Below are positions 23,723 through 33,269 of a stretch of DNA of 64,000 bases, one piece after another. Below the pieces are notes generated by a model. The model searched no databases. It was not told the DNA's origin and worked only from the letters and a program-made list of their open reading frames with translations. Each line of letters opens with the position of its first letter. Position 1 is the first letter of the stretch. The position numbers and the translations under genes are program-made. Source of the DNA: Raphanus sativus (taxonomy: Eukaryota; Streptophyta; Magnoliopsida; Brassicales; Brassicaceae); the NCBI RefSeq assembly GCF_000801105.2, contig NC_079511.1, positions 20,049,792 through 20,113,791 of the forward strand. Direction: 5' to 3'.

Positions 23723-24544
23723 CTATTGGGGGGACTTTTTGAGGATTTCGAATCCTCCCAAGTAGCAGATCCTGGATATCTTCTGGCTACCGTGTACGGT
23801 AGTTATCCCTTCAGGTGTTGGGAATTTCACACATTGATGATAAGTCGAGGCTACTCCCTTCATCTTGTGAATCCAGGGTCTTCTCAAGATCGCATGGAAC
23901 GGGGAAGGTCTGTCGATGACTACTAAGTTGGTCATTTTCATTATTCCGCCAGCTATGATTGGGAGCTTGATAGTCCCCAATGAGGTAGCTGTTTTTCCAG
24001 AGAAGCCTATGAGATTAGCTTTTTGGCCAATAATTTCGTAGTGGTCTATTTCCATCCCTTTTAGGGTGTTATAGAAGATAAGGTCAACAGAGCTTCCTGT
24101 GTCTATCATGAGTTTAGGGACCTCGTATCCTGCGATGTTCAGGGTGACAATCAACGCATCATCGTGAGGTCTGTCAAGGTTTGAGGTCTCGCTTTCCCAG
24201 AAAGAAATCTTAGTATTGGACTCGGGGTTAGGAGGCTTAAGTCCAGTGTTAGACACAGCCTTCCGTACATGATTCTTAATGGAGTTGACGGAGTCTTGAC
24301 ATATATCTGATCCTCCAAGGATACAGTCCACCCTCGAGTCGGGGCTCGATTGAGGGGACGGTTTGCTCAAGAGAGCTTCGACTTGTAAACTTTTTCCTTG
24401 GGGGAATTTTCCAAGAATCATATCGACTCTTTTCTTGGGAGCTGGAGGTGGCGAATCGGTCTCCTTCTCAGGTGACCTCTCGCGCTTTGGAGAGGTGTCT
24501 CTGGGACCTCTTTTCTGATAAGGTGGTGGCTTTTTAAGGTCCAC
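23723..24544 (-). pseudogene. Aspartic protease segment of the Tat element
   Basis: A 273-codon open segment with a Pro/Lys-rich linker first, then the retropepsin active-site motif MIDTGSSVDLIF at about residues 142-153 and a second conserved block around GFSGKTATSLGTI. It is one frame off from the preceding gag segment and ends at a TAG (23723-23725) in the linker towards RT, where an uninterrupted polyprotein would be expected. The active Asp-Thr-Gly is present. Confidence 0.85.
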
Positions 24545-26391
24545 TCCCTTTATTTCTCCGGCTGTGAATTTAGCTGCCAGTTGTCGTTGGAGGTCCCAAC
24601 ATTCTTCAGTTGAGTGCCCTTCTCGATCATGATAAGAGCAATGTTTGTTTTTATCAAAGCCTTTTGACCAGGGAGTTTTGTTTGCTGCGGCGACAGGTTT
24701 CTCTTCCTTGTCTTCCTCGATTGCATAGGAATGTTCTCCCTGAGTTTGGTTGTTTCGGAGGTTCCCCCTTTTATGAGGTCACTTTGCCTCAGAGGATTCA
24801 CCTTTTTAGTGATTCTGAGGCTTCTTGTGGAGTTTATCCAGTGCAGCTGTCTCCTCCTCCAAAGTAATGTATCTGGTGGCTTTATGAAGAGCATCATCGA
24901 TAGCTCCGACCAGAACTTCGATTTATAGAACAGACCTCTCCTAAGAGCCTCGATGGCGACTAGGTCGTTGGGATTCGAGAGCTTAGTTCTTACTGCCCTG
25001 AATTTCTCGATGTAGACTCGTAGTGAGTCCCCCATTCCTTGTCTGACCTTCCAAAGGTCGGCCTCAGAGGCTTGCTTCAGGATATGGATCGAATACTGCT
25101 TCATGAAGGCGCTAGTTAACTGATCGAAACTATCTATCGAGGCTGGTTCGAGACCAGAGAACCACTCAAGGGCTGTTCCGACCTAGTTTTCGGCGAATGT
25201 CCTGCAGTAACCTGCTTCACATTCTTCCTGTGTAAAATGGGCTTTCACGATAGCCAATCGGAAAGCTCTCAAATAGGCCTTTGGGTCAGAGGTCCCATCA
25301 TACTCGGGAATTCTGATTTTTCGGGTATCTCTTATGTAGGAGCTGGCAATTCTGTCAGTGAATGAAGTTCCACGGGTTTTTTCGATCAAGCTATCGATTT
25401 CGGGAGCTGAGCTCGTAGCTTTATGGACTTGAGCTCCCAATTTTTGGAGAGCTGCGTGAGTTCGTTCCATATATCTACGGATAGCCTCAGGTCCCTCTAA
25501 GGGAATGACATTTGGGTCGTTATTAGGTACCCGACGGGCAGGTTCCTGACGGAATCGTGTTGGCTCATCCTCCCATGCAGTTGGTGGGCTAAGTCGCTCA
25601 CCAGCTCTTGGGTTATCGGAGTCTATCCTTTGATACTCGTCCCCATTCGGGGTTGAGCTTCTGGTTTGATAAACCGAAGCTGATGTTCTGCCCCCAGATG
25701 GGAAGGATACTCCTGCTCCGGACCTAAAATCAGGCGGCGGAGGAGGTAAGCGAGTGCTCCGGTCAGCGACCTGACTGGGTGTGGAACTGGTTGTCGCTAC
25801 GTTACTTCCCATAGCGCTAATGATAGGCGGGTTAAACACGGGAGCTGTCCCAGTATGAGGTGTCTGGAAAGCAGATCCCCGTCCTTCCGGAGCAGTGCTA
25901 TCAGGAGAAAAGTCTAAACGTCCTCGGGGGAATGAGGGATCGGTCAATCGATCTCGGAAGGTGACCCCCGGAGCTTGACGTTGCGGTGGTTGGGTTGTTG
26001 TGTTTAGAGATCTAGTTATCTCTTCGAACCGTTGCTGGCGAACAGCTAGCTGATGCATCGTACCCTCACTTTCCTGAGCTTTGTCTACTAATTGCATCAT
26101 CATCTGGCGAATCTAAGAGAGCTGAGCCTCCGTTTGATTCGGAGTGGCTTGCTGCTGAGGATTCTTGGTGACTGGAAGCCCGGAGGCGGTTCCACTTGAT
26201 GATCTCGGGTTAGTAGTTCCGGCTGCAGTCTGGCTAGTTCGAGCGCTAGCCAGAGGCTGTTGCCCAGATCGGTGGTCGCCACGTCGAGGCTCCGTGGTTA
26301 CGAGACTAGAGCCTCCATCGTTCGGTGAGCCATCGCTCTGAATCGGGAGGTTAAGGTCAGACGGATTTGTTGTCTGATCGGTAGGATTCAT
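24545..26391 (-). pseudogene. Gag of the Tat element, two stops and a frameshift
   Basis: I take the start as ATG 26391 (MNPTDQTTN), since the ATG at 26466 lies inside the LTR. The N-terminal part is low-complexity, rich in Ser/Pro/Arg/Gln. The structural core follows around 25340-24930 (for example IPEYDGTSDPKAYLRAF and GDSLRVYIEKF), typical of plant retrotransposon gag (Pfam Retrotrans_gag). In-frame TAG stops occur at 26113-26115 and 25183-25185, and one frame is lost near 24925. The changed frame then hits a stop near 24795. The ORF cannot give full-length Gag. Confidence 0.85.
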
Positions 26392-26427
26392 CCTCAAGTT
26401 AGGGTAAGGGATTCGATTGTTTCTTCC

Positions 26428-26442
26428 CCACAGACGGCGCCA
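26428..26442 (-). other. Primer binding site of the Tat element
   Basis: On the minus strand TGGCGCCGTCTGTGG begins two bases after the 5' LTR end. TGGCGCCG is complementary to a tRNA 3' end of the CGGCGCCA type, as in many plant gypsy elements. Confidence 0.75.
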
Positions 26443-26444
26443 AT

Positions 26445-26997
26445 TGTGAGGGATTAAACTCACCACCTGGATTTTAGATCAGGTTTAAGGTTTAGGATAG
26501 GTTAGGGAAAGATAACGCGGGCTGAATCCCGTAATAACTTGTTGAATGAACTTCGATTTGTATTGATGATTTTGATAAAGAGTGATTACAAAGAATGATC
26601 CTTTATGTGATTACAAAGATGATAAAAATGTGATGTGAATGAGAATGTTTTCAGAGTATCGAATAGAATACGGGTTGAATGATTGATCCCGTCCTTAGTC
26701 CTGACCTTCTATTTAAATAGCCTTGGACCTCCTTTGATTGTCTTCAACTGATCTCCGAGATCCTCTCCGTTTATTGAGGAATCCGCAACAGCTTCCCCTT
26801 TGACCGGGTCCTGTGCTCCTTCTGTTGTGATATGAGCTTCCTCTTCATCGAGACTTCTTCGAAGATTGCTTTTAGCTTCCAGCCTCCGGCTCCGTAGTAA
26901 ACCTTAGCTCAGGTCTCCGATACGCGTTGGGCTTTGTCTCGGCCCAATACTTGCTTTGGTTCTATTGTCAGCTAGCGGGCCATATTTGGGCCCAACA
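26445..26997 (-). repeat. 5' LTR of the Tat element, complete
   Basis: 553 bp that starts TGTTGGGCCC and ends CCCTCACA on the minus strand, the normal TG...CA form. It is matched by 12282-12806 except for the outer 29 bp. The next bases outside are ACCAC, but the same five bases do not flank the other LTR. Confidence 0.9.
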
Positions 26998-27306
26998 ACC
27001 ACCACTCACGGTTGCTCACGGCAAGGAGAAAGAGATCCGGGCGGAAGGGAGAGAGAAGAGAGACAGAGAGAGGAGAAAGACGGCGGTGGAGAGAGAAAGG
27101 AGCTGACAGCTAGGGTTTTCTTGGCTCCGGTAATCTTTGCAGGGCTTCGCTCTAAAATTTCTGATAAGAGGAATTGGAGGTGGAGGCTGATATTCTTAAA
27201 AAAAAACACAAGGGAAATCCTAGGTTTTAGGACTAATGGACTGCATGGTGGGCTTTTCTCTTTTAAGCCACAAAAACGTTTTAGGTCTGAGTTTTGGGAT
27301 GTCACA
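26998..27306 (-). mobile_element. Right part of the disrupted older LTR-like insertion
   Basis: GA-rich leader-like sequence with TAGGGTTTTC, ending in GGGATGTCACA on the plus strand. Its minus strand begins TGTGACATCCCAAAACTCAG, a form common for plant LTR 5' ends. After it, GTCACACCGTCATC could be the continuation of the RPA-like exon broken at 11816 (VT-S-F pattern). This is inferred. Confidence 0.3.
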
Positions 27307-27409
27307 CCGTCATCTTTTTTTTTTTTGCTAACAGCAGTCCTGAGTACAAGCCATAGAAACATGTGATTCCGCCCATTTTAATAATGTATTATTTCGGCCT
27401 TTTAATTTT

Positions 27410-27495
27410 GAAATTTCCAGTAGCCTAGTTGTTTAGCACTACACCTATTATGTTCTTGGTGTCTTGTTCGAATCTCTCCAGCTGCATTCTTTTTT
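27410..27495 (+). repeat. Possible tRNA-derived SINE fragment
   Basis: CCTAGTTGTTTAGCACTAC resembles an RNA polymerase III A box region, and 30 bases later TTGTTCGAATCTCTCC resembles a B box. A T-rich tract follows. This is the usual head of a tRNA-derived SINE rather than a tRNA gene, as no cloverleaf can be folded. Confidence 0.4.
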
Positions 27496-27499
27496 TTCT

Positions 27500-27811
27500 C
27501 TTCATTGTTTTTATTACTAAATAAAAGACCTAAAAAATTTTTTTGCTGGAGTCTTGAATATTTGCAGGCCGGACGTCGCAAATATATTTAACGATGCGTT
27601 TTAAAAAAACTATCGTTCAAAGATCACACGAGTATAGACATTATCGATAAGTGGACTAGTCTATATATATGCTTTTGATCCATTGCCAAGTCGAAAGGAC
27701 TACATCAGTCGATTTCCTTTACAGGCTTGTTTTATTCATTACTAATATTAAACATGCATAGAAGTACGTGCATGGAGTACCAAATTGTTAACGCTCACTA
27801 CCCTTTCCAAC
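27500..27811. other. 3' flank of the glycine-rich protein gene
   Basis: AT-rich DNA downstream of the minus-strand gene. It should contain its 3' UTR and polyadenylation signals. No separate gene is seen. Confidence 0.45.
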
Positions 27812-29509
27812 TTAATGTCTTCGGTTACCTCCTCCTGCACCGCCTCCAGCTCCAACTCCTACACCAACATTTGCTCCGCCTCCTACACCACCGCTGACTC
27901 CTCCTCCACCCCCTAGACCACCACCACCAGCTCCTGCTCCTGCTCCAACTCCTCCCCCAGCTCCTCCTCCTGCTCCAACCCCTCCCCCAGCTCCGCCTCC
28001 TACACCACCTCCCACTACTCCACCACCACCTATACCACCACCGCCGCCAAGTCCTCCACCTCCACCACCTCCAACACCACTGCCAAGACCGCCTCCACCA
28101 CCTGCACCACCTCCAACTCCACCACTGGCACTACCACCAGCGCCTACTCTGCCACCTGCACCACCTCCAACTCCACCACCGGCACCACCGCCAACTCCTC
28201 CTCCTGCTCCTACACCACCGCCAGCACCACCACCACCAAGTCCTCCTCCACCGCCAGCTCCACCGCTACCACGGCCTCCTCCACCAACTCCACCACCAAT
28301 TCCTCCTCCAGCTCCTACACTACCGCCAGCTCCTCCGCTACCACGTCCACCACCACGACCTCCTCCACCAATACTGCCACCTGTACCTCCGCCAACACCC
28401 CCTCCTATAGCACCACCAGCACCACCTCCAACACCACCACCTACTCCACCTCCAACACCACCTCCACCTCCAGCACCACCACCTACTCCACCTCCAACAC
28501 CACCTCCAGCACCACCACTTGCACCACCACCTACTGCACCTCCAGCACCACCACTTGCACCACCACCTACTGCACCTCCAGCACCACCTCCACCAAAGCC
28601 ACCTGCTCCACCTCCAACACCACCTCCAACACCACCTCCACCAAAGCCACCAGCACCAGCACCTACTCCACCTCCAGCACCACCACCTACTCCACCTCCG
28701 ACACCACCACCACCACCACCTCCAACCGAACCACCAACACCTCCTCCAGCACCACCTCCAACTGAACCACCAACACCTCCTCCAACACCACCTCCACCGC
28801 CAATACTTCCACCTGCAGCACCACCACCTACTCCACCTCCGGCACCACCACCACCTCCAACCGAACCACCAACACCTCCTCCAGCACCACCTCCAACTGA
28901 ACCACCAACACCTCCTCCAACACCACCTCCACCGCCAATACTTCCACCTGCAGCACCACCAGATCCTCCACTACCCCGTCCACCACCACGTCCTCCTGCA
29001 CCAACATTGCCGCCTCCACCTCCACCAGCGCCTCCACCTCCACCAGCGCCTCCACCTACACCACCACCAAATCCCCCTCCAACTCCTACGCCACCACCTC
29101 CACCTACACCTCCACCAGCACCAGCACCACCACCACCACTACCACGTCCACCACCAACACTACCATGTCCACCACCACCATGACCACCAGCACAGCTTCC
29201 TCCACTACCACCAGTACTGCCACTTCCAACTCCTCCTCCGGATCCAATACCACCTCCTCCACCAGCACTACCACCACCACCTATGCCTCCTCCAACTCCA
29301 ATACCACCGCCAACACCACCTCCTGCTCCAATACTACCTCCAGCACCTCCACCTCCACCTCCACCAGCACCGTCTCTTTTGTTATTGTGATGTCGGTTTT
29401 TGCCTTTGGCATGATCATCTATGCTAGATAATTTTCCCAACACTTGAATCGACATCAGTAACATAAACACACACGCCACTATCCAGCCCCTTCTCAAAAA
29501 CACCCCCAT
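27812..29509 (-). CDS. Glycine-rich secreted protein, single exon
   Basis: From ATG 29509 the frame gives 565 residues. I prefer it over the in-frame ATG at 29572 because MGVFLRRG is followed by a clean hydrophobic signal peptide (about residues 9-25, ending near VLG). A short charged spacer (KGKNRHHNNKRD) leads into more than 500 residues of Gly with Ala, Val, Ser and Ile, mostly as GGGVGGG and GGGAGGG, ending NRRH. This fits the plant GRP class of apoplast or cell-wall structural proteins. The opposite strand reads as His/Leu- or Ser/Thr-rich ORFs that are only shadows. Length may vary between alleles because the gene is repetitive. The exact paralogue is not identifiable. Confidence 0.8.
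   Translation of the reverse strand: MGVFLRRGWIVACVFMLLMSIQVLGKLSSIDDHAKGKNRHHNNKRDGAGGGGGGGAGGSIGAGGGVGGGIGVGGGIGGGGSAGGGGGIGSGGGVGSGSTGGSGGSCAGGHGGGGHGSVGGGRGSGGGGAGAGGGVGGGGGVGVGGGFGGGVGGGAGGGGGAGGGGGGNVGAGGRGGGRGSGGSGGAAGGSIGGGGGVGGGVGGSVGGGAGGGVGGSVGGGGGAGGGVGGGAAGGSIGGGGGVGGGVGGSVGGGAGGGVGGSVGGGGGGGVGGGVGGGAGGGVGAGAGGFGGGGVGGGVGGGAGGFGGGGAGGAVGGGASGGAGGAVGGGASGGAGGGVGGGVGGGAGGGGGVGGGVGGGVGGGAGGAIGGGVGGGTGGSIGGGGRGGGRGSGGAGGSVGAGGGIGGGVGGGGRGSGGAGGGGGLGGGGAGGGVGAGGGVGGGAGGGVGGGAGGRVGAGGSASGGVGGGAGGGGGLGSGVGGGGGGGLGGGGGIGGGGVVGGGVGGGAGGGVGAGGGAGGGVGAGAGAGGGGLGGGGGVSGGVGGGANVGVGVGAGGGAGGGNRRH
28687..28960 (-). repeat. 135-bp tandem duplication inside the glycine-rich gene
   Basis: A unit containing ACCTCCAACCGAACCACC and GCCAATACTTCCACCTGCAG occurs twice with a period of 135 bp (45 codons), keeping the frame. 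It encodes repeated GGSIGGGGGVGGGVGGSVGG-type blocks. Confidence 0.8.
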
Positions 29510-29647
29510 AGTCTCTCTTTTCTCTCTTTCTCTCACTCTCTTAATAAAGTTAATATACACACACGAACTCAATCAATTAAGATAGATTCCAAAACAATAT
29601 AAGCTCGATGAGAACTACTTATTTGAGTATACCATAGCGAGAAGCCC

Positions 29648-29655
29648 TATTTATA
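29648..29655 (-). promoter_or_regulatory. TATA box of the glycine-rich protein gene
   Basis: The minus strand reads CTATAAATAG, about 140 bp upstream of the ATG at 29509, with a CT/GA-rich leader in between. Spacing and sequence fit a plant core promoter. Confidence 0.6.
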
Positions 29656-29659
29656 GAGA

Positions 29660-30098
29660 ACCTCCATGAACAGACACAAACACGCGTCCTCTAATATGTC
29701 TGATGTTCATGATATAGTGAAAACGCACTCAAGACTCGTAAACGCGTCTAGAGGCTCCTTGGTCGACATGAATACGCAATATAGTCCTCTACAAGCACTA
29801 ACATATTCATTAAAGCTGATAATGATGATCACTTATAGAAATTTCATACACTATTTTGCTCTATTTATGTATCAGTGGCTTTTAGTTAGTGGAATATTAT
29901 ACGTGCCTTGTTTCACCCCTTGCCAATACGCACTTTCAGAAACCATCATGCCATTTATAGTGTCGCTTTTTCATTTTATGGATTTTTATCTCTTAGTTAA
30001 AACTTACAAGGACAAAAGGATGTCTCTTATATGCAATGCGTGGCACGCAAGGTTTCACACTACAAACATTAAACTGCGTTCTTAAAGGAAAACGTTTT
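29660..30098. other. Upstream region of the glycine-rich gene
   Basis: A plus-strand frame (29666-30085) stays open for 139 codons but has no recognisable domain and overlaps the promoter, so I treat it as chance. Contains CACGCG and ACACGCGTC words that could be regulatory. Confidence 0.35.
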
Positions 30099-30361
30099 CA
30101 TAAATATTTTTCATTATATTTTTTCTGTATGTATATATTGTGAAATATATTGGATGGAAATGAATTTCGAAACTAATTCTCTCAAACAGTTGAGAGTATT
30201 TGAGATCAGAATTCTGGTTTATTTCAGTCACGGTTTGTGTACTGAAATAGATAACTTTTCCGAACTACAAGATACAGAAACTCTAACGAGAACATCAGAC
30301 TGAACCAAAAAATTCATATGAGGGGTTTTATCAACATGATTCTCTTGGGCATTAATTTATT
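30099..30361 (+). repeat. Dispersed repeat, copy 2 (partner at 9929-10183)
   Basis: Same-orientation relative of 9929-10183, sharing GAGATCAGAATTCTGGTTTA and TGTACTGAAATAGATAAC. It directly follows the 30085 region and precedes remnants of a second gypsy element. Confidence 0.7.
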
Positions 30362-30632
30362 ATCATGTTAAAGGAAGAATGAATAACACATCTTGTTATG
30401 TAAATCCACAATAGATCCTCTCTCTCCTAATCCTATCTTTCTCCTCATCCTCTCTAGTCAATTAAATTGTTGTTCCGGTGTCGGCCAACGCGTGAAAGCG
30501 CCACAACGAAGGCTTACTCCGTCTCCTTTCTTCCTCCTGGTTTGCTCCTCTGTCGTTCCTAGCTCTCCACCTCCGTCTTGTTCTTGTCTCTGGTTCTGGG
30601 CATCTTTCCGGTGAGATCCTCTGCTCGTGAAA

Positions 30633-31000
30633 TTAATTCAGAACTTTTTTTACCGGGGTAAAAAAAATATAAAATATGTATAAAGTATAAATAATTGCAA
30701 ATGTAATTTTGCATACTAGAAGGTACATAGTACCTTCCTCTGAGAGTCCTACACATGGGCTTGGATTTTCCGCAATTTTGGATAGATTGAATTCCATTCT
30801 CTCGAGGGTGTTTTTGAAGATGATATCAGCCGAGCTTCCAGTCTCGATTTTTGATAGATTTAATTCCATTCTCTCGAGGGTGTTCCTTGCGACATCGATA
30901 CTCTGGATCGTCAACTCGACAACAAGGAGATCGTTGTCCTTGAAGGAGATGATTGATGTCGCTGCCTGTTATGTTAGGCATACTGTTTCTTAATTGTTTG
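30633..31000 (-). pseudogene. Protease fragment of a second gypsy element
   Basis: The minus-strand reading contains TGSSADIIFKNTLERM, the usual active-site neighbourhood of plant gypsy proteases. The phrase NTLERME-NLSKI is duplicated on both sides, showing a local duplication. The first Asp of the active site lies in the rearranged part and is not seen. Only this scrap of the internal region remains next to the LTR at 31051. Confidence 0.6.
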
Positions 31001-31029
31001 GTGAACTTTGAGTTAGAAAATCCGACTTC

Positions 31030-31047
31030 CCCCTCCTTCTAGCGCCA
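31030..31047 (-). other. Primer binding site of the second gypsy element
   Basis: The minus strand reads TGGCGCTAGAAGGAGGGG three bases after the LTR edge at 31051. This is a common primer-site region of Brassicaceae Tat/Athila elements. Confidence 0.6.
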
Positions 31048-31649
31048 AACTGTGAGAACCGAAATTTGCATTGTCGATTTCCAATAAAAAGGAGAATTAA
31101 GAAACCCTAACATTCTCAGAGGTTCCGGATTATCTGCGTAAACACACGAATACGAAAAAGAAATATATAATAGAGTATCGATAGTAAGTTGCACAGGTGT
31201 TTTATTGATTGTTAAAAACAAAGTTACATGTTTTCACCGGAAACAGGATGAACAGAGAATTTCTAACAAAGAGAATCAAAGACCAAACTTGAAAAATTTC
31301 TAAATATGTTCTCTCTGGTCTATCCACCTAATAACTAAGTTCTTCTCAGCTAACAAGAATTCTCTAAATCAAATATTTTGATCCTGGCACTTTTTGCTTT
31401 AGTTTCCCTTATATATGTCTTCTAGGTCGGTCGTACTTTCTTTTTCTGCCCCTAGGTTGAGTTTACTGCTTTTTGGAAATATTCCATGTTTCTCGATCTT
31501 CCGGTTATCCTTTGAAACATGAAATTTATCTTTTCCTACAAATAATAGTTATACCGTCATAGTAACGTTGGGCTCAATTTTTCGTAAGTGGCCTCTTAGC
31601 CGCGTTTTAGACATTTTCAGGCCGTTTTTCGTCTTAGGTGGTTTTACAT

Positions 31650-32335
31650 TTTTTTCAAAAGATTTTTTTTTGAATGAATGTTAAATTCATATTCAAAAAA
31701 CCTTATTACATTTTACAATGCATCATTTTCTACTCAACTGTAAAATAAAACTCTTATTCCTTACTCATATACTAGGCTTTGAACAAACAAGCCACTTCTA
31801 TTGTAAAACAAATAAAATCTTGTCTTCAACTCTTCTTTCTCAAATAATCTCTTCTAGCTCTCACTCCTACTAGAAGCCAGCACTCACTCCTACTGGATTT
31901 TATCAGCTCTCACTCCTACTGATTTCAAACACTTCTTCCTCAAATAATCATTTCTAGCTCTCACTCCTACTAGAAGCCAGCACTCACTCCTATTGGATTT
32001 TAATCAGCTCTCACTCCTACTGATTTCAAACCTCCCCTCCTTGTTTAGCACCAATACTGCAAACCCTCCATACAATTTTCATAATTCTGATCTCATCAAG
32101 AACCAGTACTGTAAACCCCCCTCCATACTCTTGTCGCCACTTCTACTAATTGATAGGAATCTATTACACACCACTCTATCAATCATCCTGATCATCACAG
32201 TAAGCGGCTTTGGAGCTTCTCCATGTCTCCTACCATTCCTTTCCATCCATAGATTACATTTGGTACGTGGTTTTAAGAAATAATTCAAATCAACCATATA
32301 GGTGAGGCAACCAAGTTGTTAAGTTAATTGTTGCT
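31650..32335 (-). mobile_element. 5'-truncated LINE (non-LTR retrotransposon) tail
   Basis: The minus strand encodes a segment around 32290-32090 with WMERNGRRHGE and IDRVVCNRFLSIS, resembling the C-terminal zf-RVT region of plant LINE proteins. The far end on the minus strand is A-rich (T-rich on plus near 31650-31672), as expected of a LINE 3' tail. Only the last part of the element is present. It interrupts the surrounding LTR. The target duplication was not recognised. Confidence 0.55.
31830..32031. repeat. About 100-bp tandem duplication in the LINE 3' region
   Basis: The phrase TCTAGCTCTCACTCCTACTA, then GAAGCCAGCACTCACTCCTA and CAGCTCTCACTCCTACTGAT, occurs twice with a period of about 100 bp. 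The units differ at a few positions. Confidence 0.8.
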
Positions 32336-32801
32336 GTTTTATACGGTCAATTTAAACGTTTATACGAGAAAACAAGTCTTCTCGATTTTTATCGTAAATT
32401 TCAACGGTAACTTCAATCAAGACGGAACAAGAGACAGTTCAATCAAGGATCGAAAGAGAAGCTAAGGTTTAGTTGATGAGGACTGATACAAGTCTCCTGA
32501 CGGCGATTCAAATGTGGGGCATCCAACTCGCTATTGGGCGGTTGGATTGGTCATTCCTACTCGCCTAATAGAAAGTTGGAGGTCGATCCTACTCGTCTGA
32601 TGACGAGTTGGATTTGGTTCGTCCATCTCGCCCTCGGTCGAGTTGGATTGTTCGTTCCAACTTTAGATTGTTTGCGTTCTGATGCAGTTGTTGTTGGGGA
32701 ATTTTCTACTTAGGAACTTTCTCGAAGTTATCCGAAGAAAGTTTCCGTAAGAGATGCAATCTCAGAAGTTGATTTCGAAATTACCGTTTTTGACCCCAAC
32801 A

Positions 32802-33059
32802 ATAACAAGAGACATATATCTTTGTCAGGGAGAAGATAATATCCTATATGCTAAACGAGAAACATTGGAAGAGTACTTTTGTGTATGTAAGAGTAATAGC
32901 AGAGACAATTCGAATGGAAAGAAGTGAGAAGGCTACAATCTGTGATTTGTTGCTGACAGAGAAAATGAGAGCAAATCGAATCAGAGAGAAGAAGAAAGTG
33001 ATGGTTCAGTGAGCTTTTTCGGCAAATGGATTTTATTAAGGTAGCATTGGATCCACAAC
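32802..33059. other. Spacer between the gypsy LTR and the large MULE
   Basis: No gene is visible. The minus-strand ORF 33084-32851 has no recognisable domain and crosses the MULE boundary. Confidence 0.4.
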
Positions 33060-33269
33060 AGCTCTCTTGGAAAGTATTCTCCATTGACCCACTTGGAAAA
33101 AAACTATTCTCATTATCCTACCAAAATTCTAACTACTCCATTATATTTTTTCATATTTTTCTTCTCCTTATTACCCTTAATATTATATTATTATCTCATG
33201 CGGTTTCCACGCAATATCTTCAATTTTTTAAATTTAAAAGCGGACCTCGCTTCCCTCATAAAGTCCCAA

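Larger units (their letters stand above)
12282..26997 (-). mobile_element. Tat-type Ty3/gypsy LTR retrotransposon, young insertion but coding-defective
   Basis: Two direct LTRs (12282-12806 and 26445-26997) enclose, in minus-strand order, a primer binding site, gag, aspartic protease, RT, RNase H, integrase, a second RT-RNase H-integrase block, tandem repeats, an oppositely oriented multi-exon ORF and a purine tract. RNase H before integrase marks Ty3/gypsy. The oppositely oriented extra ORF and repeats before the 3' LTR are typical of the Tat/Ogre group. The LTRs differ at only about three positions over 525 bp, so insertion was recent, yet gag and pol carry several stops and at least one frameshift. 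It was therefore probably mobilised in trans. It also lacks the outer 29 bp of its left LTR. Confidence 0.9.
31051..32801 (-). repeat. 5' LTR of a second gypsy element, expanded by a LINE insertion
   Basis: On the minus strand it starts TGTTGGGGTCAAAAACGG and ends CGGTTCTCACA, a TG...CA structure adjoining the primer site. The 1751 bp includes a foreign LINE-like piece at about 31650-32335. The right end is followed by ATAACAAGAG. No partner LTR lies in the window, so the element is truncated. Confidence 0.65.

Noticed and set aside
27410..27495. A tRNA gene
   Set aside because: A- and B-box-like words are present but no acceptor stem or cloverleaf can be formed; a SINE head fits better.
28519..29431. 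Plus-strand ORFs rich in His/Leu or Ser/Thr opposite the glycine-rich gene
   Set aside because: They are frame shadows of the repetitive Gly codons on the minus strand; no start context or promoter supports them.
29666..30085. 139-codon plus-strand ORF
   Set aside because: No domain, overlaps the promoter of the glycine-rich gene and runs into a dispersed repeat; probably chance.
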